Origin: Cryobacterium glaciale
GTDB taxonomy: Bacteria > Actinomycetota > Actinomycetes > Actinomycetales > Microbacteriaceae
DNA: 64,000 nt
Reading direction: 5' to 3'
NCBI RefSeq assembly: GCF_004402535.1
Contig: NZ_SOEY01000018.1
Location: forward strand, 1 to 64,000
This document shows, in pieces, positions 40,556-48,834 of the stretch; position 1 is the first letter of the stretch, and the number at the start of each line of letters is the position of its first letter. Position numbers and translations under genes: made by a program. The notes beneath the pieces were generated by a model that had not been told where the DNA came from, searched no databases, and saw only the letters and a program-made list of their open reading frames with translations.

Positions 40556-41965
40556 CTATTCGTCCGGTACAGCGAGGAACGGCTCGAGCGCGGTGAGTGC
40601 TGCGGCCAGAAACTCGTCGTCGTCGAGTTCGCTCAACCTGGTTGCATTCTCGGCGGCGACCAGTCCCATGAGGATGGGCTCCCCGGTGAGCGGCATCATG
40701 TTGATCCACACCGGAAAGTCGGCGTCTTCGCCGACGATGGTCCAGAGCCGGGCAGCGGTGTCCCAGAACGGCACGTCGAAGCGCAGCCAGACCTTGTCGA
40801 CCACGCCCATGCCCAGAGCCGCGATGGCACCCCGGTGGGCAAAGGGCAGCGCGGGCGAAAACTCGATCGCCGCAGCCTTCAGTACGCCGAGCGGCACCGT
40901 CACGATTACCCGATCTGCCGACAATGACTCGCCGGTGCCGAGCCGCAGGCTCACACCACGGTCGTCGTGGGCGATGCGGTTGACCACGCTCGAGAGCAAC
41001 AGTTCGAGGCCCTCGGCGTCACTCGTCAGCAGGGTTGAGTAGCTGCCCACCACGATCTGATCATCGTCGGCGCTCGCAATGTCAGTCGTGTACCAGGCCG
41101 ATTGCTGGCTCGGCGTCGCCCCGGTTTCGACCTTGAGCCTGGTGGCGATTTCGTACTCGAGCCAGTCGGCATCCGACAGCCCTTCGGCGTTCGGGGTGGT
41201 CGACAGGCCGGCTTCGCCCGAATCGACGAGGGCACGTTCGACCGAGACGTCCTGCTGCTGATCGGCCGCCCATTCGAGGGCGCCGGCGACGGCCTGGGCA
41301 CCGAGCGGTGACACTTCGACGACCAAACCGGCCCGGGTGCGCACCTCGGGCGTGCGCACGAACGGCAGGAGTGTCACTCCGAGGGCGGTCAGCTCGTCAT
41401 GCAGAAAATTTTCGGAGGTGCGGTGCACGAATGAGGGACCACGCTCGATCGGAAATGGCCAGTCGCCGCTGACCGTGTCGATGCGCCCACCGATACGGTC
41501 GCGGGCCTCGATCACGACCACAGTGAAACCGGCATCGACGAGCTGGCGGGCCGCGATGATGCCGGCAATACCGGCACCGACGACGATGATGCGTTCGCCG
41601 GGCGCTGCGACGTCCTGCACCTGGCTGGCCGCGAGCAAGCCCGACGCGCGCGCGCCCTGCACGGTGCCTGGCTCATCCCCCGCGGTGGCTTCACCGGCGA
41701 AGAACACCCGGGCGTCGATGGCCTGACCGAGGGCCGTGCGGTGCTCCGGCGTGGCGCCGACGGCGGCATAACTGAAGGAGCCCCGGGAGAATGGGTCGGT
41801 CGACCAGTTGGTGCGGGAGACCATGAGGGGCTGGGGCACCAGTGAGGGCGTGAGCGTGGTGGGCGAAGCGGATGGCGTCGGCACCGGCGCCGGCGCCACG
41901 CACGCTGCGAGGGCCAACACGGAAAAACCCGACGCCGTGCCGAGCAGAAAAGTGCGCCGCTTCAC
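40556..41965 (-). CDS. Flavin amine oxidase-like protein, exported lipoprotein, circularly permuted
   Basis: 469 residues from GTG 41965. KRRTFLLG plus a lipobox ending at Cys22 (LALAAC) mark a Tat-like exported lipoprotein. Residues 52-116 contain NWSTDPFSRGSFSYAA, RVFFAGEAT and GTVQGARASGLLAA, which in monoamine oxidases form the very C-terminal FAD segment. Only then comes the Rossmann motif (IIVVGAGIAGIIAARQL, residues 126-142) and VVIEARDRIGGRI, followed by the normal order through VIVTVPLGVLKAA. The protein ends at LEPFLAVPDE, just where a standard enzyme would continue into the W-DPFSRGS segment. All parts of one oxidase are present once, in permuted order. Substrate unknown. Confidence 0.85.
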   Translation of the reverse strand: MKRRTFLLGTASGFSVLALAACVAPAPVPTPSASPTTLTPSLVPQPLMVSRTNWSTDPFSRGSFSYAAVGATPEHRTALGQAIDARVFFAGEATAGDEPGTVQGARASGLLAASQVQDVAAPGERIIVVGAGIAGIIAARQLVDAGFTVVVIEARDRIGGRIDTVSGDWPFPIERGPSFVHRTSENFLHDELTALGVTLLPFVRTPEVRTRAGLVVEVSPLGAQAVAGALEWAADQQQDVSVERALVDSGEAGLSTTPNAEGLSDADWLEYEIATRLKVETGATPSQQSAWYTTDIASADDDQIVVGSYSTLLTSDAEGLELLLSSVVNRIAHDDRGVSLRLGTGESLSADRVIVTVPLGVLKAAAIEFSPALPFAHRGAIAALGMGVVDKVWLRFDVPFWDTAARLWTIVGEDADFPVWINMMPLTGEPILMGLVAAENATRLSELDDDEFLAAALTALEPFLAVPDE

Positions 41966-42009
41966 GACTGGCCCGGTTCAGAACGGTCAGTCGGTCCGGC
42001 GCCAGTCAT
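41962..42009 (-). CDS. 15-residue upstream ORF, possibly leaderless
   Basis: ATG 42009 encodes MTGAGPTDRSEPGQS and its TGA overlaps the amine oxidase GTG as GTGA. A -10 like TAGTTT (42021-42016) lies 6 nt before the ATG. The oxidase itself has no clear ribosome site, so coupling to this ORF would explain its translation. Confidence 0.4.
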   Translation of the reverse strand: MTGAGPTDRSEPGQS

Positions 42010-42037
42010 GAGACCAAACTACCTCAGACCGTGTGGG

Positions 42038-42085
42038 TTGACGTTTTCTTCTCGAGGTAGTTAGTTAGTTGCATGACCAACTAAC
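42038..42085 (+). promoter_or_regulatory. GntR-type promoter and operator
   Basis: TTGACG (42038-42043), 18 bp, TAGTTA (42062-42067). Overlapping the -10 is a perfect dyad GTTAGTTG-CATGAC-CAACTAAC (42064-42085), like operators of YtrA-type GntR repressors. The gene it would control is a relic. Confidence 0.6.
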
Positions 42086-42130
42086 CCGTGAACCGAAGCG
42101 GGCGCAGCATCCACTGAAAGCAGGCAGTCC

Positions 42131-42370
42131 TTGATCGAAGCGGGCAAACCGATCTTCCTGCAGATCGCGTAGCAGATCGAGAACGACATCATCGATGGCG
42201 TCATCGAGGATGAGCCAGAAGTACCCAGACAGCTTTCGCCCGCAGCACGATTTCGCCGCCCGTGTGGCACGCAGGGCATCGCGGGCATCTTCGCCTGGCT
42301 GCTGGTGCCGGCAGCACTGGCCGGCTTCGGCGGGTTTCTGGCCCTGCGCCGGGCCACCCCGAAGAACTAA
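42131..42370 (+). pseudogene. Collapsed GntR operon: regulator start joined to a membrane-protein tail
   Basis: The frame reads LIEAGKPIFLQIA, an in-frame stop (TAG), then QIENDIIDGVIEDEPEVP, the N-terminus of a YtrA-type GntR regulator. Without a frame change it runs into GIAGIFAWLLVPAALAGFGG and FLALRRATPKN, stop, which looks like the end of a membrane protein. A deletion has removed most of the regulator and whatever followed. Confidence 0.65.
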
Positions 42371-42373
42371 GCG

Positions 42374-43177
42374 TTACGCCGGGCGGCGCTCCTCAGCCAC
42401 GGAGTTGCCGCCGTCGACGACGATCACCTGCCCGGTGACATAGGCAGCGCCGGGCGAGGCGAGGAACGCGATAACGGATGCGACCTCTGCCGGCGTACCG
42501 CTGCGCCCGGCCGGAACGAGCGCACCTTCCAGCGCTTCGCTCGTGAGCTGGGACCCGGTCGCGATCCAGCCCGGCGCCACGGCGTTGGACGTGATGCCGG
42601 CGGCGGCCTCGTCGACGGCGAGGGCGCGGGTCAGTCCGACCAGGCCGGCCTTGGCCGCAGCGTAGGCGACGTCGCCGCGGCTCGCCATGATCGATCCGCT
42701 CACGCTCGACACCGTCACGATGCGGCCCCAGCCGGCCGCGCGCATGAAACCGATCACCGCGCGCGTCGCGTGGAAAGCCGTGGAAAGGTTGATGGCGAGG
42801 GCGTGGTCCCATTCGGCGGGGCTGGTCAGGATGTCGCCGTGCCCCATCTCGGCGTCGCCGACGGCGACCATGCCGGCATTGTTCACGAGGATCGTCGGCT
42901 CGTACCCGCCCGCGGCGAGCGCCCCCTCAAGTTCCGCGGCTCCCTCGGACGAGTCGAGGGTGCAGACCATTCCGACGACGCCCCGGCCGGCTGCGGCGAG
43001 TTCCGCTGCCCGGTCGTGCACCCGCGCCGTCGTGCCGGTGAGAATCACCCGGGCGCCGAGGTCACCGAGCATCCGTGCGGCGGCAAAACCGATGCCGGTG
43101 GCGCTGCCCGCCCCGGTGACGAGCGCCGTGCGCCCGCCGAGGTCGAAGGCGGCCGGGAGCACGGGTGCAGGAGTCAT
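42374..43177 (-). CDS. SDR family oxidoreductase
   Basis: 267 residues. Classical SDR marks: cofactor loop LVTGAGSATGIGFAA, ILVNNAGMVAVGD, the Ser in TVSSVSGSI, YAAAKAGLVGLTRAL with Tyr and Lys, and a C-terminal GAAYVTGQVIVVDGGNS. The cofactor loop has extra residues compared with TGxxxGIG. Substrate unknown. Last of six genes in the same direction, 15 bp after the methyltransferase gene. Confidence 0.9.
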   Translation of the reverse strand: MTPAPVLPAAFDLGGRTALVTGAGSATGIGFAAARMLGDLGARVILTGTTARVHDRAAELAAAGRGVVGMVCTLDSSEGAAELEGALAAGGYEPTILVNNAGMVAVGDAEMGHGDILTSPAEWDHALAINLSTAFHATRAVIGFMRAAGWGRIVTVSSVSGSIMASRGDVAYAAAKAGLVGLTRALAVDEAAAGITSNAVAPGWIATGSQLTSEALEGALVPAGRSGTPAEVASVIAFLASPGAAYVTGQVIVVDGGNSVAEERRPA

Positions 43178-43192
43178 GGCGTCAGGTTAGCG

Positions 43193-44761
43193 CTAGACCG
43201 GCTCCGGCACGGTCAGAAACCCGTCCACCAGCAGGTCGCGCACCTTGGGCAGCAGCTCGGCACTCAGCGCGACCTCATCGGCCTCGAGCAGCTGGGCGAG
43301 AGCACCGATGATGGCGCCGACCGCGAGGTCGCCGTCACAGGCACCGACCAGACCGGCGAGGGCCGTGTCGAGGGGTACCGCACGGCCGAATCCGCTGCCC
43401 TGGCGCAGGGTCATCACGGTCGGATCCTGCTGACCGGGCCAGTAGTGACGCTCCTCGGTGACGTCGGAGGCCACGGTGAGCTGCGTGCGCAGCAGACGCG
43501 CGTCATCCGTCTGCGCCTGCCAGTCGTGGGCGGTGAGGCACTCGGCGAGGTGCGCGCCGAGGCCGGCCGGGTTGTGACCGAGGGCGTCGGGCATCCGTTC
43601 GAGGCGGCGCAGGGTGGGCGGGGCGGAGGAATCGACCGGTCGGCGCAGCAGCAGGTAGCCGAACCCGACCCGGCGCACGCCACGCGCGTCGAAGTCGTTC
43701 AGCCAGGCGTCGTACAGTCGGTCGAAGTCGGGGCCCGGCCGGGTGCCGCCGTCACGAATCCAGGTCTCGGCGTATTCACCCGGCGACTGCACCTCGCGTT
43801 CGATGATCCACGCGTCGAGCGTTGAAGAAGGCGCCGCCGGGCCGGCGACCGGCGTGAGCCAGCCTTCGACCCGCTCGAAGGCATCCGTGTCGCCCGGATA
43901 TTCCCAGTTGCCGAGCAGCTGCGCGACGCCGCCAGGCGTGAGATGGTCGGCGGCCCCGCGCACGACGGCTTCGACCAGGGCATCACCGACCATGCCGCCG
44001 TCGCGATACTCATAGTTCGGCACCCCCTCGGCGCGCGGCGTGATCACGAATGGCGGATTGGAGATGATGTGATCGAACCGCTCCCCCGCCACCGGCTCGA
44101 ACAGGCTGCCCAGCCGAAACTCGATATTGTCGATGTCGTTGAGCTCGGCGTTGAGGGCGGCGAGTTCGAGCGCCCGCACCGAGATGTCGGTGGCGACAAC
44201 ATACTCGGCGTGCCGCGAGGCGTGCAACGCCTGGATTCCGCAACCCGTGCCGATGTCGAGCGCACGCCCGGCCCTGGTCGGCATCATGAGCCCGCTGAGG
44301 GTGCGCGAGGCTCCGCCGATGCCCAGAACGTGGGTTTCGCCGAGCGGATGCCCGAGCACCAGCTCCCCGAGATCGCTCACGATCCACCAGCTGCCGGCGC
44401 CGTGCGCGTCGATGAAGTTGTACGGGCGCAGGTCGACGATCGGGCGCACCCCGCCCTCACCGTCAGCAACGACGAGTCCGAGCTGTTCAGCCCCGGTCGC
44501 GCCGAGCTCCGGCAGCGCGGCGTCGAGGTCGGCGCGGGAGACCGGGTCGCCGAGCAGGAACAGCCCGGCGAGGGTCGCGGCCGGCTCTTTGCGCCCCAGT
44601 GTGGTGGCGAGCGCGGCGAGTGCCCGCCTGGCCGGAACCCGCTGGTTGCGCTGCAGGGCGGCGTCCGCTTCGATGCCCCACAAACCGGTCAGGCCGGGAA
44701 CAGAGAAACGAGCGGCGGCGAGGTCGGAGCGCAGCCGAGGGAGGAGAGTTGCAGAAGTCAC
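43193..44761 (-). CDS. Class I SAM methyltransferase with DUF7059-type N-terminus
   Basis: 522 residues. The N-terminal ~130 residues include a winged-helix-like region typical of the actinobacterial DUF7059 group. The Rossmann core has RALDIGTGCGIQALHASRHA (motif I), ATDISVRALELAALNAEL and the NPPF motif (HIISNPPFVITPR), which indicates methylation of a planar nitrogen such as in an adenine, guanine or glutamine. Target is unknown; rRNA is a reasonable guess. The C-terminal ~150 residues are a family-specific domain. Confidence 0.85.
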   Translation of the reverse strand: MTSATLLPRLRSDLAAARFSVPGLTGLWGIEADAALQRNQRVPARRALAALATTLGRKEPAATLAGLFLLGDPVSRADLDAALPELGATGAEQLGLVVADGEGGVRPIVDLRPYNFIDAHGAGSWWIVSDLGELVLGHPLGETHVLGIGGASRTLSGLMMPTRAGRALDIGTGCGIQALHASRHAEYVVATDISVRALELAALNAELNDIDNIEFRLGSLFEPVAGERFDHIISNPPFVITPRAEGVPNYEYRDGGMVGDALVEAVVRGAADHLTPGGVAQLLGNWEYPGDTDAFERVEGWLTPVAGPAAPSSTLDAWIIEREVQSPGEYAETWIRDGGTRPGPDFDRLYDAWLNDFDARGVRRVGFGYLLLRRPVDSSAPPTLRRLERMPDALGHNPAGLGAHLAECLTAHDWQAQTDDARLLRTQLTVASDVTEERHYWPGQQDPTVMTLRQGSGFGRAVPLDTALAGLVGACDGDLAVGAIIGALAQLLEADEVALSAELLPKVRDLLVDGFLTVPEPV

Positions 44762-44787
44762 CTATCCATTCAACTCGATGTGCGCCG

Positions 44788-45912
44788 TCACAACCACCGC
44801 ATCGTGAACGCCCGGGCCACCAGCTCGTTGGCCGGCGGCAGCGTGAGACCGCGCACCAGGGCGTTGCGGGCGCCGAGCCGCAGGCCGTGGGCCGGCCGCC
44901 CCATCACCATGTTGAATCCGGCCTGCCGGGCCGCTCGGCGCGCTGCGCTGCGTCGGGTACGGTCGTAGTCGCCCAGAACGGATGCCGCCGCCGGCGGCTC
45001 GAGCAGCGCCCGCTGCAGCGCCGGCCGGAGTGCGACGGCGTCGAGCCAGCCGAGGTTCATGCCCTGCCCACCGATCGGACTGATCTGATGCGCGGCATCA
45101 CCGACCAGCACGACACGGCCAGCGTGCATGCTCCCCGCGAGCCGCTGCTGCACCGCGAACGCGCTGGCCGCCCCGAGCGGTTCGGCCACGCTCACGCCGG
45201 TTCGATGACGGATGACCGCGGCCAGGTCGGCACTGTCGGCATCCGCTGCCAGATAATCGGTCATCGCCACCCAACGCCGCCGGCCGCCGGGCAGTGGAAA
45301 CGACTCGACCACACCGCCGCGCTCGAAATAGAGTACCGCGCCGGTATCGCGTGGATCCGTGTCGGCGAAGTCGCCCATGAGATAGGTTTCCCGGCCGCCG
45401 AACTGCTGCCAGCTGATGCCGGCCTGCTCGCGCACGCGACTGCGCGCGCCGTCCGCACCGACCACATAGCGGGCCAGGGCCGGGCCGGCGGTCGTTGCGA
45501 GTTCGAGGGCATCGCCTCGGTCATGGAGCCCGGTCACCGTAACACCGCTGTGATACCGGCCGGGCCTCAACTGGTCGAACCGGTCACGCAGCAGGGCTTC
45601 CGTCTCGTATTGCGGCAGAGCGACGACGAACGGATATTCCGGCGCGGCCCGCTCGAAGGACAGGGCCCCGAGCTGACGGCCGTCGCAGCGCACCTCCCCG
45701 GCGCGAATGCGCACGGCCCGCGTAAGCAGCGCGTCGGCAACGCCGATCCCAGCGAGGGCGGCGAGCGACGGCGGGTGGATGCCGATCGCCCGGGAGCGCA
45801 TCGACGGCGTCTCACGCTGTTCGAGCACCTCAACGTCGAGGCCGCCGACGGCCAGCACGCAGGCGAGCATCGTACCGACCGGTCCCCCTCCCACGATCAC
45901 GACATCACGCAT
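44788..45912 (-). CDS. FAD-dependent aromatic monooxygenase (UbiH/PHBH type)
   Basis: 374 residues. FAD motifs: VVIVGGGPVGTMLACVLAVG at the N-terminus, YVVGADGARSRVREQAG (DG motif) and VVLVGDAAHQISPIGGQGMN (GD motif). Such flavoproteins hydroxylate phenolic rings. It overlaps the methyltransferase gene by 8 bp and belongs with the type III PKS, so a tailoring hydroxylation of a phenolic polyketide is likely. Confidence 0.9.
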   Translation of the reverse strand: MRDVVIVGGGPVGTMLACVLAVGGLDVEVLEQRETPSMRSRAIGIHPPSLAALAGIGVADALLTRAVRIRAGEVRCDGRQLGALSFERAAPEYPFVVALPQYETEALLRDRFDQLRPGRYHSGVTVTGLHDRGDALELATTAGPALARYVVGADGARSRVREQAGISWQQFGGRETYLMGDFADTDPRDTGAVLYFERGGVVESFPLPGGRRRWVAMTDYLAADADSADLAAVIRHRTGVSVAEPLGAASAFAVQQRLAGSMHAGRVVLVGDAAHQISPIGGQGMNLGWLDAVALRPALQRALLEPPAAASVLGDYDRTRRSAARRAARQAGFNMVMGRPAHGLRLGARNALVRGLTLPPANELVARAFTMRWL

Positions 45913-46609
45913 CGGGCGCGGTCCAGCTCAGCACAAGCCGGGACGGCAGGCCGCGCGACACCGTCCACCCGGCGGGCACCACAGCGCGCAACTCGGCGGC
46001 GGTGTAACTGCGCCGAATCGAAGTGAGCCCGTCCGGGCGAATGTAGGAGTGCCGGAAGAACGGCTTGGTAGCCGCCGCGAACCCGAGATAGGCGTAGTTC
46101 GTGCGTTCCAGGTCGGCGTGCAACACCCGGCGCCGCACGAGATCCTCCGAATCCACGAGCAGCCCCTTCAGCTCGGCCACGCTGAGGTGGTGCAGCACGT
46201 GGTTGGAGACCACAAAGTCGAACCGCGCGCCCTCGGCCACGAGGTCTGAGCTCAACGCCCGCCGAAACGACAACCCGGCGATTTTCGGCTGACTGGTCGA
46301 AAACACGTGTGCGCGGGCATCCGGATCGATGCCGGTCACCGTGAGGCGCAGGCCGTCTCGCACCGCCCAGCGAGCCAGCGCCCGCGAAACGTCTCCACCA
46401 CCGGATCCGACGTCGAGCAGCGTGGCTTCGGTCGTGGTGGACAGCTCCGGGCGGATGCTGCGGCGATAGATCCCCCACCAGCCAGAGACCAGCGCGTTGA
46501 CCACGCGAAAATCCTGATACGTGCGGGTGAGCATGGCCGGGTCGCAGAGCGGCGAATCCATAAGCTCGACCGCTCTATGTGCCCGAACCCGCAGTGATGG
46601 AAGGGCCAT
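45905..46609 (-). CDS. SAM-dependent methyltransferase of the PKS operon
   Basis: 234 residues. SAM-binding TLLDVGSGGGDVSRALARWA, then VTGIDPDARAHVF, and VVSNHVLHHLS (post-I motifs). The ATG directly abuts the stop of the PKS gene (46610) with no gap. Predicted O- or C-methylation of the polyketide product or a quinone intermediate; the streptomycete srs operon has a methyltransferase at this place, although of a different family. Confidence 0.88.
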   Translation of the reverse strand: MALPSLRVRAHRAVELMDSPLCDPAMLTRTYQDFRVVNALVSGWWGIYRRSIRPELSTTTEATLLDVGSGGGDVSRALARWAVRDGLRLTVTGIDPDARAHVFSTSQPKIAGLSFRRALSSDLVAEGARFDFVVSNHVLHHLSVAELKGLLVDSEDLVRRRVLHADLERTNYAYLGFAAATKPFFRHSYIRPDGLTSIRRSYTAAELRAVVPAGWTVSRGLPSRLVLSWTAPDA

Positions 46610-47830
46610 TCAGCCCTCGATCACGGTCATCAGGCCGGATTCCACGGTGAGGCCAGGGCCGAACGCCATGGCGCAGACCCGTTCCCCGTCGGCGGTGGCC
46701 GGGCCGTCGAGAATGGCTTTCATCACGAACAGGATGGTCGCGCTGCTCATATTGCCGTTGGTGCGCAGGGTCTCGCGGGAAGGAAGGAGCTGGTCGGCGC
46801 GCAGCTTTAGCTTCGCCTCGGTCTTGTCGAGGATGCTGCGACCGCCGGGATGGATCGCCCAGTGCTCGATTACCGAGCTGAGCGAGGCGGGGGGTGTAAT
46901 GGTGAGCACCGGCGCAGCCAGGGCGGCGGCGTCGAACGCTGATGCGGCATCCGCCTGGAGCGGAGCGGCGAGCCGACCGGTGATCGACGCATCGCGGGCG
47001 AACAGCGGGGCCAGGGCGCCTTCTATGTGCTCGTCGATGATGTGCGGCACGTAGGTGCTCAGTATCATTTCGAAGCCCTCATCGCCGATCTTCCAGGCCA
47101 TGTCGCCCTCACCGACCGGGGTGATCACCGTTTCGAACAGGTCGAGGCCGAGGGCCTTCTCGCCGGGCAGCGGCGCCCGGGCGCTGACGATGCCGGCAGC
47201 GGCGCCGTCGGAGAACAGCGAGGACGCGACGATAGTGTCCGGGTCGCTCGAGGTGCGCAGGTGCAGCGAGCAGAGTTCGGCGCTGACCACGAGCACGACC
47301 GCGTTCGGATCGGCCTCAACGAACTGCTTCGCGGTGCGGAGGGCCGGCATCGAGGCGTAGCAGCCCATGAATCCGAGGTGATAGCGCTGGGTGCTGGCTT
47401 TGAGGCCGAGCTCCCGCACGAGCATGTAGTCGGGGCCGGGCGCGTAGAACCCGGTGCAGGAGACGGTCACGACGTGGGTCACGTCGTCGGGGCGAATGTC
47501 GGGGCAGGCGGCGAGCGCACGACGGCCGGCCTCGACGAAAAGCTTGGTGGCCTCGGAAATATACAGCTCGTTGCGCACTTTGGTGCTCGGCACCAGCAGG
47601 AGTTGCTGCCGGGCGTCGAAGAACTGCGGATCAGCGGCGTCGTTGTCGAGGGTGAGCTCGGCGATGACGGTATGCCGGGTCTCGATGCCCGACACATTGA
47701 AACTGGTGCTGACCAGCCGTTGCGCCAGCCGGCTGAGCCCGGGCTGGGCGGCGAAGATGTCGCGCACCTGCTCCTGGATCAGAATCGTCGGGGGAACTAC
47801 GGTCTGGAGCGCTCTCAGCGTGACGGCCAT
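46610..47830 (-). CDS. Type III polyketide synthase
   Basis: 406 residues of the chalcone/stilbene synthase superfamily. Catalytic Cys125 in VTVSCTGFYAPGPDYML, the His in EHWAIHPGGRSILDK and the Asn in TNGNMSSATILFVM form the triad; the C-terminal GFGP-like loop reads MAFGPGLTVE. It condenses malonyl-CoA units on an acyl starter to make phenols or pyrones. The operon (PAP2, PKS, methyltransferase, FAD monooxygenase) resembles phenolic lipid/alkylquinone loci. Product inferred only. Confidence 0.92.
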   Translation of the reverse strand: MAVTLRALQTVVPPTILIQEQVRDIFAAQPGLSRLAQRLVSTSFNVSGIETRHTVIAELTLDNDAADPQFFDARQQLLLVPSTKVRNELYISEATKLFVEAGRRALAACPDIRPDDVTHVVTVSCTGFYAPGPDYMLVRELGLKASTQRYHLGFMGCYASMPALRTAKQFVEADPNAVVLVVSAELCSLHLRTSSDPDTIVASSLFSDGAAAGIVSARAPLPGEKALGLDLFETVITPVGEGDMAWKIGDEGFEMILSTYVPHIIDEHIEGALAPLFARDASITGRLAAPLQADAASAFDAAALAAPVLTITPPASLSSVIEHWAIHPGGRSILDKTEAKLKLRADQLLPSRETLRTNGNMSSATILFVMKAILDGPATADGERVCAMAFGPGLTVESGLMTVIEG

Positions 47831-47880
47831 GAGTCAGTGTTGCACGCGACCTCGATCGAGTACACCCCGACTTTGCACAG

Positions 47881-48801
47881 CTACGGCAGGCGGGCGAACA
47901 GCCGGGTTCCGCTGAGGGCGAGCAGCAGGCCGGCGGTCACGATGGCCGCGACACCGCCGAGGTAGGCAACGAGGGTGCCGACTGTTCCGACACTATCGAA
48001 CAGGCTGCTGTTCGCAACGAGGGTGGCGATGAAGGCCAGGCTCGAGAGCGCGCCGCAACCGATCGACAGCCAGCGAATGATGCGAATTGTGGAGCGGCGG
48101 AGTCCCGTGAAAGCTGGCCACCGTGAGCTGGAGGCCGCCGCCGCTGTTCGTGGCACGACGCCCAGGCGCGGCCAGGCCAGCACCGCCCCGGCGAGGCACC
48201 CCCACAGGGCCACCCAGAGCAAGGCGGCGATCACGTCGCTGGGCCGGTGCCACTGATTGGCGAGCGTCGCCACGCCGGCCAGCACGGCGAAGGCGGTGCC
48301 CCAGCCGGCGACCATCGGGCGCATGCGCGGGCTCGCCACCAGAAACACGACGAGAGCGGATGCCGCCGCCACCGTCGTATGCCCCGACGGAAATGAGTTT
48401 CCCGCGTAGCCCTCGACGGCGAGGTCGGGTCGGGCCAGGATGCCGTACTTCAGCAGCTGGGCCGACGCCGTGGCCGCTGCGGCAGCGACGAGCGCGACGA
48501 GGAGGGTGCGCCAGTTTCGGCGCACGAACGCGATGACCGCGGTCAGCAGCACCCCGAACGCCACAGCCACGTCGGGTACCGAGTCGAGCACCCGCCCGGT
48601 GAACGGGGTGATGCTGCGGCGACCGAATTCGGCGCCGTCATAGGCGAGCTGATCGGCTTCCTGGCCGATCTGGCTGCGCACAAAGAAAAGGTAGAGGCCG
48701 ATGAAGGCGACGGTGGTGAGCACGGCTCCGGCGACGTAACCGAGCGTTCCCCGGGTGAGGGAGCTGGAAAGGGACCGGATGCGCACGATCAAGCATGCCA
48801 C
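47881..48801 (-). CDS. PAP2 family membrane phosphatase
   Basis: 306 residues, GTG 48801 (in-frame GTG 48786 is possible). Several membrane helices surround the PAP2 motifs KYGILARPDL, NSFPSGHTTVAA and NQWHRPSDVIAALL. Such enzymes dephosphorylate polyprenyl or phospholipid phosphates. 50 bp upstream of the PKS gene on the same strand, so probably first gene of the operon, which suggests handling of a lipid precursor or product. Confidence 0.88.
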   Translation of the reverse strand: MACLIVRIRSLSSSLTRGTLGYVAGAVLTTVAFIGLYLFFVRSQIGQEADQLAYDGAEFGRRSITPFTGRVLDSVPDVAVAFGVLLTAVIAFVRRNWRTLLVALVAAAAATASAQLLKYGILARPDLAVEGYAGNSFPSGHTTVAAASALVVFLVASPRMRPMVAGWGTAFAVLAGVATLANQWHRPSDVIAALLWVALWGCLAGAVLAWPRLGVVPRTAAAASSSRWPAFTGLRRSTIRIIRWLSIGCGALSSLAFIATLVANSSLFDSVGTVGTLVAYLGGVAAIVTAGLLLALSGTRLFARLP

Positions 48802-48834
48802 AGTGTATGTGGGAGGAACCTGCGCTCGAGCCGC

